Shown here piece after piece: positions 25,497-32,819 of a DNA stretch of 64,000 bases. Under the pieces are notes generated by a model. The model was not told the origin of the DNA, made no database searches, and saw only the letters and a list, made by a program, of their open reading frames with translations. Location of the stretch: assembly GCF_015477765.1 (NCBI RefSeq), contig NZ_JADLQQ010000011.1, positions 62,001-126,000 of the forward strand. Reading direction: 5' to 3'. How positions within the stretch are numbered: the stretch's first letter is position 1; the number at the start of each line of letters is the position of its first letter. The translations under genes and the position numbers were made by a program. Origin of the DNA: Nocardia transvalensis. GTDB lineage: Bacteria; Actinomycetota; Actinomycetes; Mycobacteriales; Mycobacteriaceae.

Positions 25497-26297
25497 ATGC
25501 GTAAGGTCATTGTCGGGCTGCTGTTGGTGGTGGGGCTTGCGGTGGTTGCCGACTTCACTGCGGCGGCCTATTCGGAGTACCGGGTGTCGCGGGCGCTGCG
25601 GGCCGGGGGTGAGCTCAGTGCCGATCCCGAGGTGACCATCCACGGGTTTCCCTTCGTGGCGCAGGCGTGGCGCGGGGACTATCGCAATGTCGAGATCCGG
25701 GCGCGGGTCAATCGTCCCGACATTCCGGGTGAGATCCTGGCCGAGGCGACGCTCAGCGGTGTCCACCTGCCCAGCCGAAATCTGATCGACGCCAAGATGC
25801 AGACGGTTCCGGTGAATCAGGTGAAGGGGCGCATGATCATCGACTCGATCGAACTCGGCCGCCTGATGAACATCCCCAACCTGTCGCTGGTCGGACCGCC
25901 CGCGGACAAGTCCGACGGCACCGGCGGTTCGGGTGGCACGGGAATGACCACCCAGGGCAATACCTATCTGCTGTCCGGCACCATCATGGTGAGCCCGGAG
26001 ACGCGCAGCACCGCACGCGTGAGCGTCAAGGTGAACCTGCTGCTCGACGGCGACCAGGTGCGTATCGTGGCCACCGATATCTATCGTGGGGAAGGGGACG
26101 CCACCACCACGGCGGCCGCATACGAGCAAGACTTGGACAAGACCGCGATCCTGGCGCGATTCAGCCGCACCATCGACACCAAAGACCTGCCGTTCGGGGT
26201 GCATCCGACGAAGGTGCAAGCGATCGGCGGAGACATCATCGTCGAAGGCGAGGGCGAGGACATGACGATCGAAATGGACAGGTTTGCCCGACCATGA
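25497..26297 (+). CDS. DUF2993 (LmeA-like) secreted/periplasmic protein
   Basis: A 266-residue protein with an N-terminal membrane anchor or signal (KVIVGLLLVVGLAVVADFTA). A DUF2993 beta-rich body follows (about 30-266), with the family pattern ADPEVTIHGFPFVAQAW near residue 41. Characterised DUF2993 proteins such as LmeA bind lipids in the cell envelope of mycobacteria; binding here is inference. A glycine/threonine loop near 141-152 is unusual. ATG preceded by GAGG. Equivalent in position to Rv0817c; it overlaps thiX by 4 bp. Confidence 0.82.
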   Translation: MRKVIVGLLLVVGLAVVADFTAAAYSEYRVSRALRAGGELSADPEVTIHGFPFVAQAWRGDYRNVEIRARVNRPDIPGEILAEATLSGVHLPSRNLIDAKMQTVPVNQVKGRMIIDSIELGRLMNIPNLSLVGPPADKSDGTGGSGGTGMTTQGNTYLLSGTIMVSPETRSTARVSVKVNLLLDGDQVRIVATDIYRGEGDATTTAAAYEQDLDKTAILARFSRTIDTKDLPFGVHPTKVQAIGGDIIVEGEGEDMTIEMDRFARP

Positions 26298-26749
26298 CGC
26301 AAATCACGATTCTGGTCCTGGTGCTATTGGCCGCGCTGGCGGTGGGCGTGTGGGTCCGCCGACGCGAGGGCCGGCTTCGCACCACCTCGCAGCGGACCGC
26401 CATGACCGGTCACAGCAACCGCACCGAGTTGCTGGCCACCGTCGGCGTGCGGGGCGAAGTGCCTGCGGTCGTGCACTTCTCGGCCGAGTGGTGCGGCCCG
26501 TGTGATGCCGTGCGCCGGGTCGTGGCCGGGGTGGTCGCCGATCTCGCCGACACCCCGCAGCCCCCGCTGGACGTCGAGGTCGATATCGACGCCGAACCCG
26601 CACTGGCCCGCGAACTGAACGTGCTGTCGCTGCCGACGACCTTCGTTTTCGATGCCCGCGGCCGGGAACGATTCCGCATCTCGGGGGTGCCGAAAGCCGC
26701 TGACCTGCGCAGCGCCCTGAGCCCCCTGACCATGCCCGAAGCCGCTTAG
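26294..26749 (+). CDS. thiX: Membrane-anchored thioredoxin-fold protein (ThiX-like)
   Basis: A 151-residue protein with one N-terminal TM helix (about 4-22), a short basic linker and a thioredoxin domain. The domain contains WCGPC (C67/C70) and the cis-proline loop SLPTTFVFD, predicted to exchange disulfides outside the membrane (type unknown). The ATGA overlap couples it to the DUF2993 gene. Corresponds to Rv0816c, next to the sulfur operon. Confidence 0.85.
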   Translation: MTQITILVLVLLAALAVGVWVRRREGRLRTTSQRTAMTGHSNRTELLATVGVRGEVPAVVHFSAEWCGPCDAVRRVVAGVVADLADTPQPPLDVEVDIDAEPALARELNVLSLPTTFVFDARGRERFRISGVPKAADLRSALSPLTMPEAA

Positions 26750-26795
26750 TGACTCTGGTTACGAACCCCGGGTCCAATTCCCGTGCCGAAGCGGG

Positions 26796-26801
26796 TAAAC
26801 T
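26796..26801 (+). promoter_or_regulatory. -10 element of the polycysteine leader
   Basis: TAAACT with 7 nt to the GTG at 26809 fits leaderless initiation. No convincing -35 hexamer. Confidence 0.55.
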
Positions 26802-26808
26802 CCTTCTC

Positions 26809-26895
26809 GTGCAAACCCGCCGAGAGCTGATGCTCACCCGACGCCGCACAGTCGATCTGTGCCGCCTCGGCGGTTGTTGCTGCCTGTGCATCTAG
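26809..26895 (+). CDS. Polycysteine leader peptide (cysteine attenuator ORF)
   Basis: A 28-codon GTG-started ORF with an arginine-rich N-terminus and the C-terminal stretch DLCRLGGCCCLCI, holding five cysteines near its stop. It has no Shine-Dalgarno but a -10 element 7 nt upstream, so it is probably leaderless. Polycysteine leaderless short ORFs upstream of cysA2-type operons are described as cysteine-responsive attenuators in mycobacteria. The position here, 124 nt before the DUF4395-cysA2-sseC operon, matches. Between leader and operon, TCACCG-ATCCCC-CGGTGA can form a hairpin. When cysteinyl-tRNA is scarce, ribosome stalling would be expected to open downstream structure (inference). Confidence 0.85.
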   Translation: MQTRRELMLTRRRTVDLCRLGGCCCLCI

Positions 26896-27019
26896 CCGGG
26901 CGGCCTTTCGCACCCTTCTGACGCCGTCCGGTTCTTCCCACCGCGTGAGCGATCTCACCGATCCCCCGGTGATCTGCCATATCTTTGACAGCTAGACCAA
27001 AGCAGCGCAGGAGTACCCG

Positions 27020-27529
27020 ATGTCAGAGCACATCCCTACCCCCAACTCCCAACCCGCACAGCGCATTCCGGCCGGACAGGTCGATGTTCGCGGGCCTCGT
27101 TTCGCGGCCTGGATCACGACCGGCGTCCTCGTTCTGGTCCTGGTCGCCGCCATCTTCTCCACTCCGGTGGCCGCCGTGCTGATCGGCCTGCAGACCATCG
27201 TGTTCGCGCTCGGCGCCCTCAACGGACCCCGCCGCAGCCCGTACGGCTGGCTCTACGCCACGTTCGTCGCACCCCGCATCGGACCGGCCCCCGAAACCGA
27301 ACCTGTCGCGCCCGTGCGGTTCGCGCAGCTGGTCGGTTTCGTGTTCGCGGCGATCAGCTTCGTGGGCTTCGCCTTCGGCGCCACCGTCGTCGGCACCATC
27401 TTCGCCGCGTTCGCGCTGTTCGCGGCCTTCCTCAACGCCGCCTTCGGCATCTGCCTGGGCTGCAAGCTCTATCCCCTCGCCCAGCGGTTGATTCCGAAAT
27501 CGGCCGCTCCGACCAACTCCCCCACCTAG
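27020..27529 (+). CDS. DUF4395 membrane protein
   Basis: A 169-residue integral membrane protein with about four helices in two hydrophobic pairs and a C-terminal GICLGCKLYPLAQRL motif bearing a CxxC pair. DUF4395 proteins typically accompany rhodanese and thioredoxin genes, suggesting sulfur or thiol transfer at the membrane; the reaction is unknown. AGGAG precedes the ATG. First structural gene after the polycysteine leader. Confidence 0.85.
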   Translation: MSEHIPTPNSQPAQRIPAGQVDVRGPRFAAWITTGVLVLVLVAAIFSTPVAAVLIGLQTIVFALGALNGPRRSPYGWLYATFVAPRIGPAPETEPVAPVRFAQLVGFVFAAISFVGFAFGATVVGTIFAAFALFAAFLNAAFGICLGCKLYPLAQRLIPKSAAPTNSPT

Positions 27530-27559
27530 CCCCGGCAAGTCACATCTGAAAGGAACAAC

Positions 27560-28393
27560 ATGGCTCGCTCCGATGTCCTGGTCTCCGCTGACTGGGTCGA
27601 AGAGAACCTCAACACCCCCGGCGTCGTGATCGTCGAGGTCGACGAGGACACCTCCGCCTACGACACGGGACATATCGAGGGTGCCGTCAAGCTCGACTGG
27701 AAGAAGGACCTGCAGGACGCGGTTCGGCGTGACTTCGTCAATCGTGAGCAGTTCTCGGATCTGCTGTCGGCCCGCGGTATCTCCAACGACGACACGGTGA
27801 TCCTGTACGGCGGCAACAACAACTGGTTCGCCGCCTACGCCTACTGGTACTTCCGGCTCTACGGCCACCAGAACGTCAAGCTGCTCGACGGTGGCCGCAA
27901 GAAGTGGGAGCTGGACGGCCGCCCGCTGTCGAAAGAGGCCGTGAACCGCCCGGCGACCCAGTACAAGGCCGCCGAGCAGGACCTGTCCATCCGGGCGTTC
28001 CGCGACGAGGTCATCAACGCCATCGGCACCAAGAACCTGGTCGACGTGCGGTCGCCCGACGAGTTCTCCGGCAAGATCCTCGCCCCGGCCCACCTCCCGC
28101 AGGAGCAGAGCCAGCGTCCCGGCCACATCCCCGGCGCCATCAACGTCCCGTGGAGCAAGGCCGCGAACGAGGACGGCACCTTCAAGTCCGACGAGGAGCT
28201 GAAGGACCTCTACGCCGAGGCCGGCCTGAACGGCGACAAGGAGACCATCGCCTACTGCCGCATCGGCGAGCGGTCCTCGCACACCTGGTTCGTGCTGCGG
28301 GAACTGCTGGGCCACCAGAACGTCAAGAACTACGACGGGAGCTGGACCGAATACGGCTCCCTCGTCGGTGCACCGATCGAGTTGGGAGCGTGA
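27560..28393 (+). CDS. cysA2: Thiosulfate sulfurtransferase (CysA2-type rhodanese)
   Basis: A 277-residue two-domain rhodanese transferring sulfane sulfur from thiosulfate to thiophilic acceptors. The inactive N-domain (about 1-135) has DTGHIEGAVKLDW. The C-domain carries the active loop AYCRIGERSSHT with C233. The sequence is close to mycobacterial CysA2/CysA3. GAAAGGAAC precedes the ATG. Its stop lies 5 nt before the sseC start. Confidence 0.93.
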   Translation: MARSDVLVSADWVEENLNTPGVVIVEVDEDTSAYDTGHIEGAVKLDWKKDLQDAVRRDFVNREQFSDLLSARGISNDDTVILYGGNNNWFAAYAYWYFRLYGHQNVKLLDGGRKKWELDGRPLSKEAVNRPATQYKAAEQDLSIRAFRDEVINAIGTKNLVDVRSPDEFSGKILAPAHLPQEQSQRPGHIPGAINVPWSKAANEDGTFKSDEELKDLYAEAGLNGDKETIAYCRIGERSSHTWFVLRELLGHQNVKNYDGSWTEYGSLVGAPIELGA

Positions 28394-28398
28394 TACAG

Positions 28399-28704
28399 AT
28401 GTGCGCAGCACCTACCCAGGGCCAGACCCTGCCCGCCAATGTCGATGTCGAGAAGGAGACCGTGCTGACCGGGCGCGTCCTCGACGGCGACGGCAACCCC
28501 GTCGGTGGCGCGTTCGTGCGGCTGCTGGACTCCAGCGACGAATTCACCGCCGAGGTGGTCGCCTCCGGCACCGGTGACTTCCGCTTCTTCGCCGCTCCGG
28601 GTGACTGGACCATCCGGGCGCTGTCGTCGGCCGGCAACGGTTCGGCGCAGGTGAAGCCGGAGGGCGCCGGAATCCACACCGTGGACGTCACCGTCGCCAA
28701 GTAA
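28399..28704 (+). CDS. sseC: SseC family protein (DUF1416)
   Basis: A 101-residue beta-rich protein with TVLTGRVLDGDGNPVGGAFV and FRFFAAPGDWTIRAL, strongly like mycobacterial SseC1/2, which are invariably encoded after cysA2/3. A role in sulfur delivery is presumed, mechanism unknown. I chose ATG 28399 by the family N-terminus (MCxxPxQGxTLPA); a GTG at 28390 would overlap the cysA2 stop. Followed at once by a strong terminator. Confidence 0.9.
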   Translation: MCAAPTQGQTLPANVDVEKETVLTGRVLDGDGNPVGGAFVRLLDSSDEFTAEVVASGTGDFRFFAAPGDWTIRALSSAGNGSAQVKPEGAGIHTVDVTVAK

Positions 28705-28709
28705 GAGCG

Positions 28710-28745
28710 AAATGGCCCCGGGCAAAAGCGGCCCGGGGCCATTTT
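28710..28745 (+). terminator. Intrinsic terminator of the cysA2-sseC operon
   Basis: AAATGGCCCCGGGC (28710-28723) pairs perfectly with 28731-28744 across a 7-nt loop, ending in TTTTC. The A-run on the left makes it potentially bidirectional. Confidence 0.88.
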
Positions 28746-28749
28746 CATA

Positions 28750-28833
28750 TCCCGCAGGCCCCTATGCCCCGGAGCGCCGCAAGCCCCATGCCCCGGGGCG
28801 CCGCAAGCCCCCATGCCCCGGAGCGCTTTTCCT
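28750..28833. repeat. Three ~24-nt tandem units
   Basis: CCCCATGCCCCGGGGCGCCG and two close variants are repeated three times. The last unit runs into a hairpin (CCCCGGAG-N8-CTCCGGGG). It lies between the sseC terminator and the promoter of the 31-residue membrane protein. Confidence 0.65.
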
Positions 28834-28859
28834 CCGGGGCCTTCGTTAGACTTCGATAC

Positions 28860-28955
28860 GTGGTCCTTGCCTTCGAGATTCTGCTGGTTCTCGTCTCCGT
28901 ACTGATCGCCTGGTTCGGTCTGTACGTCCTCTACCGGCTGTTCACCGAGTCGTGA
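28860..28955 (+). CDS. 31-residue single-helix membrane protein
   Basis: A GTG-started ORF encoding essentially one hydrophobic helix (VLAFEILLVLVSVLIAWFG, then LYVLYRLFTES). Two features support translation. TAGACT at 28847-28852 lies 7 nt upstream of the GTG (leaderless promoter), and the stop overlaps the nitrobindin-like GTG by 4 bp. I recall similar mini-proteins in this position in other mycolate actinobacteria, but no function is known. Confidence 0.7.
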   Translation: MVLAFEILLVLVSVLIAWFGLYVLYRLFTES

Positions 28956-29680
28956 GCGAGCCGGCGGGCGAGAACGTGGACAACGCAGCGACGAACGGGA
29001 CGACGCAACAGTCGGCCGCTCGTCGAGACAACGGTGCCCGCAGCGAGGCTGCCGCGCGCCGTGGTAGTGGCGACCAGGCCGTCGCCGATGCCGCCGAGCG
29101 CGCGAAATCCACTGGTGCCCGCAATATTCCGCAGCTTCCGGGGCTGCCGCTGCCCGAGGACACCGCCAATCTGCGCCAGGGCCCGGACCTCAGTTCTTCC
29201 ATGCTCGCCCTGCTGCCGCTGGTCGGCGTGTGGCGCGGCGAGGGCGAGGGCAACGATCCCGAACGCGGCGACTATCACTTCGGCCAGCAGATCGTCGTCT
29301 CCCACGACGGCGGCGACTACCTGTCCTGGGAGTCGCGGTCCTGGGTGATCGAGACCGACGGCAGCTACGGCGGCCCCGACCTGCGCGAGACGGGCTTCTG
29401 GCGGGTCGGTATCGACGGCGACGACGAGGTCATCGAGCTGCTGCTCACCCACAGCTCCGGCATCGTCGAACTGTTCTACGGCCAAGCCCTGACCCAGTCC
29501 TCCTGGGAGCTGGCGACCGACGTGGTGATCCGCAGCCAGTCCGGAGCGGTGGTCGGCGGCGCGAAACGTCTCTACGGCATCGTCGAAGGCGGCGACCTCG
29601 GCTATGTCGAGGAGCGCGTAAAAGCGGACGGGGCGCTCGAGCCGCGCCTGTCGGCCCGCCTGCAGCGCTACATCGGCTAA
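28952..29680 (+). CDS. Nitrobindin-like/FABP-fold protein (heme histidine not evident)
   Basis: A 242-residue protein. About 75 charged, disordered N-terminal residues precede a ten-strand beta-barrel of the nitrobindin family with the GVWRGEGEG motif (about 91-99). Nitrobindins bind heme through a histidine near the C-terminus, usually in a P-H-L-S-like context. Here the equivalent reads EPRLSARLQRYIG, with arginine in that place. It therefore resembles the 'ferric nitrobindin-like' subgroup lacking the ligand. Equivalent to Rv0813c. It is translationally coupled to the upstream mini membrane protein and converges with the Uma2 gene (4-bp overlap). Confidence 0.85.
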   Translation: MSEPAGENVDNAATNGTTQQSAARRDNGARSEAAARRGSGDQAVADAAERAKSTGARNIPQLPGLPLPEDTANLRQGPDLSSSMLALLPLVGVWRGEGEGNDPERGDYHFGQQIVVSHDGGDYLSWESRSWVIETDGSYGGPDLRETGFWRVGIDGDDEVIELLLTHSSGIVELFYGQALTQSSWELATDVVIRSQSGAVVGGAKRLYGIVEGGDLGYVEERVKADGALEPRLSARLQRYIG

Positions 29681-30270
29681 CGCACCGGATTGCTGGTACC
29701 GACGGCGGTCAGGTCGATGTCGACCTCGAACGGGTCCAGCAGGTACAGCCGGTCGCGGAAGATGCCCGACGGCGCATAGCGATCCGAGCCCGGCATCAGC
29801 TCGAAGGTGTGGACGACGGCATCGGCGTGGCTGCGTTCGATCCGCCAGTAGTGCGGGATTCCGGCCTTCGCGTATTTCGCCGGTTTGGTGTCGCGGTCGC
29901 GGTCCTCGGAATCGGGTGAGACCGCCTCGACGATCACCATCACGTCCTCGGCGTGGTAGTAGCTGGTCGGCTCGTCCCGCAGATACGCCTCCTCGGTGAC
30001 CACGACGACATCGGGCACCGGCATCTGGCGCTCCCCGAGCCGCACCGCCATACTCCAGTCCGCACGCAGGTGCTCGGGCGCCTGACTATCCAGTTCCTCC
30101 TCGAACAGAGTCACCACCCGGCTGTGCCACTTATCCTGCGGCGCAACGAAAATCAGGCTGCCGTCGATCAACTCGGTCCGCTTGGGCAACCCCCGCAACC
30201 GAAGAAAGTGCTCAACCGTGAACCCACCCGCAGGCGGAATCAACCACTGCGGCACCTCCAGACTCGTCAT
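29677..30270 (-). CDS. Uma2/DUF820 family PD-(D/E)XK nuclease-fold protein
   Basis: A 197-residue protein with the Uma2 restriction-endonuclease-like core: RTELIDGSL, VPDVVVV, IVEAVSPDSEDRD and KPAKYAKAGIPHYWRI, giving a D..E-x-V..K pattern. Families of such genes are common in actinobacteria and cyanobacteria, with unclear physiological substrates. No Shine-Dalgarno is seen; TACAGT 6 nt upstream of the ATG suggests a leaderless transcript. Its 3' end overlaps the nitrobindin-like gene by 4 bp. Confidence 0.85.
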   Translation of the reverse strand: MTSLEVPQWLIPPAGGFTVEHFLRLRGLPKRTELIDGSLIFVAPQDKWHSRVVTLFEEELDSQAPEHLRADWSMAVRLGERQMPVPDVVVVTEEAYLRDEPTSYYHAEDVMVIVEAVSPDSEDRDRDTKPAKYAKAGIPHYWRIERSHADAVVHTFELMPGSDRYAPSGIFRDRLYLLDPFEVDIDLTAVGTSNPVR

Positions 30271-30439
30271 AGCCCGACTGTATCGGCCTGAACCGCATCG
30301 CTTCGGAGACTTCGGAAACGCGGCCGCAGATTTCGGGAGCACATGGGTAACTCGTCGGGAACGCCCGAAATCCAGCCCGCTCCGAACGCAGGACCTACGA
30401 CCAACCCGAGCGGCACCCAACTAGTACGGCCTGAAGCAC

Positions 30440-30660
30440 GGGGAGGCGGAAATGGTACAGCCCCCGAGTCGTACCGCGGAGGCCAAGTCCTCACGCGGTC
30501 CCGGTTGGACAAACCGGGGACTCGGGGGCCGGGTGGCTGCCTGGGATTAGCTCGGCGCTCGCGCGAACGAGAATCCGTCTGCAGCGGTGGCGCTCAGCTG
30601 GCAGCCACCTCACGTGTCCTCGAATTACTCATTCTTCGAACCACCTCCTTTCCCGTGTAC
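30440..30660 (-). ncRNA. Candidate structured RNA with micro-ORF
   Basis: The minus-strand region folds into P1 (GGTGGCTGCC 609-600 with 541-532; 10 bp perfect) and P2 (GACTCGGGGGC and its complement, 529-519 with 470-460; 11 bp perfect). P2 encloses two small hairpins (CCGGTT/AACCGG and CCGCG/CGCGG). A competing hairpin GGTAC/GTACC (475-471 with 458-454) would sequester one arm of P2, so two exclusive folds are possible. It has its own promoter, a perfect Shine-Dalgarno and a 12-residue ORF whose last codons form one P1 arm. It lies downstream of cydC and upstream of Uma2, but the latter appears to have its own leaderless promoter. Confidence 0.5.
30594..30632 (-). CDS. 12-residue micro-ORF in the structured RNA
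   Basis: ATG to TGA encodes MSNSRTREVAAS. It is preceded by AAAGGAGGTGG, one of the strongest Shine-Dalgarno sequences in the window, 10 nt from the ATG. The start lies between TTCGAA and TTCGAG arms and could be in a hairpin loop. Its 3' codons overlap one arm of P1, so translation would disrupt P1. Likely a leader or regulatory peptide; identity unknown. Confidence 0.5.
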   Translation of the reverse strand: MSNSRTREVAAS

Positions 30661-30665
30661 AGACG

Positions 30666-30694
30666 AACTTAGTCGGCGTCCGAAAGGTCGGCAA
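30666..30694 (-). promoter_or_regulatory. Promoter of the structured RNA
   Basis: On the minus strand TTGCCG (30694-30689), a 17-bp spacer and TAAGTT (30671-30666) give a predicted start near 30659. It lies just beyond the cydC stop (30724). Confidence 0.6.
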
Positions 30695-30723
30695 CGGAAT
30701 TTCTCCGAGGGCGCAATCGCAGG

Positions 30724-32397
30724 TCAGGGCCGGTTGGCGGGGACCGCCGAGCGGATCGCGGCCCGGCCCCGGGCGTCGACGTGCACGACGGTGTCGGCGC
30801 GGTGGTCGGACGGGAGCTGGTGGGTCACGACCACGACGGTACGGTCGGGGGAGACCAGACCGCTGTGTTCATCGAGCAGGGCACGCAGCAGGTCGGCACC
30901 CGCCGCGGACTCCAGATGTTCGGTGGGCTCGTCGAGCAGGAGCACCCGGGCCGGCGAGATCAGCGCACGGGCCAGCAGGATGCGGCGGCGCTGTCCACCC
31001 GACACCGCGGCGGCACCGCCGACCAAGTCGGTGTTCACGCCGTCGGGCGCGCTGTCCAGCCATTCGCCCGAACCGACCGCGCGCAGGGCGGTTTCGGCTT
31101 CCGCCTCGGTCAGTTCCGGGCGCGCGACACGCAGATTCTCCAGCACCGTGGTGCCGAACAGGTGCGCATCCTCGGCGAAGAAGGTGATTCCGTCGCGCGG
31201 ACGGTCGAACAGCCCCGCCCAGGCCATGAGCAATGTCGTCTTGCCCGCTCCGCTCGGCCCGACGACCGCGATCCGCTTCCCCGGGGGCAACTCGGGGAGA
31301 TCGCGCAGCAATCGGCGGCGGAGATGCCACGCCTCGGCGGCCTCGTCGATCGAGTCCTTCCGTGTCGGGGCGACCGCATCGAGTGCGGTGATCCGGTGGA
31401 GCGCCGCGCGGGCCTTCGTCATGGCTTGCGCCGCGGCGGGGAGCACTCCCACCGCCTCGAAGGCCGACAGCGGCAGCAGCACCAGCACGGCCAATGCCAT
31501 GGGCGTGATGCCGCCCGGCGAGGCGGGCTGCAGGGCCGCCGCCGGGGCGTCGGACCCGCTGCCGTACAGCAGGATTCCGATGAGCAGCGCGCCCAGCACG
31601 CTGGCACCGATCGACAGGGGTGTGGCGGCGGCCGCCCAGGCGCTGTGCGAGGCCGCCCGATCCTCGGCGGCGACGGCACGGCGACCGGCGGCCGCAGCGG
31701 TGGCCAGGGAATCGTCGAGTCGCCCGGCCACCCGCAGTTCGGCGGCGTGGTCGAGCACGGTGACCGCGGCCGCGGTGAATTCGGCACGATCCGCACGCAC
31801 CGCCAGCTCCGCCTCGCGGGCCGCGCGCGCCGACAGCCACGGCGCGAAGATCCCCGCCACGGCCAACGCCAGGGCGAGCACCAGCGCCGCAACCGGCGAG
31901 ATGGTGGCCAGCAAACCGACCGCGGCGAGGGACAACACGGCGGCCACCGCGACCGGCACCAGCGCACGAACCACCACGGCCCCGAGATCATCGATATCGC
32001 TGCCGATCCGGGTGAGCAGATCCCCGCGCCGCAACCGCGTCGGATCCGAGGCATCCGCCCGCCGCCCGGTCCAGATGTCGGCCCGCGCCAAGGCGGCGTA
32101 CACCCCGGCGCGTGCCGTCGTCATCGCCCGCAGCGCCACATCATGAGTCGCCAACCGCTCCACATACCGGAACACCCCCCGCGAAATCCCCAGCGCCCGA
32201 ACGGCAACCACGGCCACCGTGAGATCCAGTACCGGCGGCATCTGCCACGCCCGCGCAATCAACCACGCAGCCAACCCCGCCAGCCCCAACCCACTCCCCA
32301 ACGCCACAACCCCCCAACACACCGAAACCACCACCCGCCACGGCGAAAGCTCCAACACCCCCCACATCCGCCGAAAGTCCACCAACGCCGCCTTCAC
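30724..32397 (-). CDS. cydC: CydC, ABC exporter subunit for cytochrome bd assembly
   Basis: A 557-residue half-transporter with a six-helix membrane domain (about 1-310) and an ATPase domain (Walker A VVGPSGAGKTT, signature VSGGQRRR, Walker B VLLLDEPTEHL). With CydD it exports thiols/heme-related reductant needed for cytochrome bd assembly. I chose GTG 32397 (VKAALVDFRRMWGVL), where membrane-domain similarity begins. The frame stays open 123 codons further through the 27-nt repeat array, which would add a VFVSLCWAG-repeat extension with no start signal. Unusually it is separated from cydD by 535 bp. Confidence 0.87.
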   Translation of the reverse strand: MKAALVDFRRMWGVLELSPWRVVVSVCWGVVALGSGLGLAGLAAWLIARAWQMPPVLDLTVAVVAVRALGISRGVFRYVERLATHDVALRAMTTARAGVYAALARADIWTGRRADASDPTRLRRGDLLTRIGSDIDDLGAVVVRALVPVAVAAVLSLAAVGLLATISPVAALVLALALAVAGIFAPWLSARAAREAELAVRADRAEFTAAAVTVLDHAAELRVAGRLDDSLATAAAAGRRAVAAEDRAASHSAWAAAATPLSIGASVLGALLIGILLYGSGSDAPAAALQPASPGGITPMALAVLVLLPLSAFEAVGVLPAAAQAMTKARAALHRITALDAVAPTRKDSIDEAAEAWHLRRRLLRDLPELPPGKRIAVVGPSGAGKTTLLMAWAGLFDRPRDGITFFAEDAHLFGTTVLENLRVARPELTEAEAETALRAVGSGEWLDSAPDGVNTDLVGGAAAVSGGQRRRILLARALISPARVLLLDEPTEHLESAAGADLLRALLDEHSGLVSPDRTVVVVTHQLPSDHRADTVVHVDARGRAAIRSAVPANRP

Positions 32398-32436
32398 TGC
32401 CCCCACCTCCGACCCACCCCCGCGCCTCCGGCGCGG

Positions 32437-32679
32437 GGAGACGAGCAAACCCAGCCTGCACGGGGAGACAGGCAAACCCGCCCGGCGCAGGGAGACGAAC
32501 AGACCCACCCAGCACGAGGAGACGAACACGCCCGCCCAGCACAAGGAGACGAACACGCCCGCCCAGCACAAGGAGACGAACACGCCCGCCCAGCACAAGG
32601 AGACGAACACGCCCGCCCAGCACAGGGAGACGAACACACGCGACTCGCACGGGGAGACGAGCACTCCCGACCGGCTGGG
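32437..32679. repeat. Tandem array of nine 27-nt units
   Basis: GGAGAC recurs at exactly 27-nt steps: 32437, 464, 491, 518, 545, 572, 599, 626 and 653. The four central units are virtually identical (GGAGACGAACACGCCCGCCC, then AGCACAA); outer units are degenerate. The period is a multiple of three, so several frames stay open through it. On the minus strand it would encode VFVSLCWAG repeats in the cydC frame. Confidence 0.9.
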
Positions 32680-32754
32680 GTACGTGACCTCCACCAGATG
32701 CGATGGGCGCCAGCGCCTCCACTTGGTCCCCGCACAGGGCGTCGGCGCCCCATC

Positions 32755-32819
32755 AGTTCCCTGCACCCGGCGCCCCAGCGCCGGGTGCGGGGATCGAGCT
32801 GCACTCTGTGCCAGCAGAT
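32755..32819. repeat. Copy B of the dispersed inverted repeat
   Basis: A hairpin (CCCTGCACCCGGC near 32759-32771 with GCCGGGTGCGGGG; one mismatch) is followed by the tail GCACTCTGTGCCAGCAGAT. It aligns along its whole length with 25388-25451 in the same orientation, with substitutions and one indel. Confidence 0.75.

Noticed and set aside
30640..30651. Plus-strand CCACCTCCTTTC as a 16S rRNA 3' end fragment
   Set aside because: It is simply the complement of a strong Shine-Dalgarno on the minus strand; no other rRNA sequence is adjacent.
32398..32766. N-terminal extension of CydC through the 27-nt repeat (123 extra codons)
   Set aside because: No ribosome site at the ATG at 32766, composition is repeat-derived, and similarity to the CydC membrane domain begins at the GTG at 32397.
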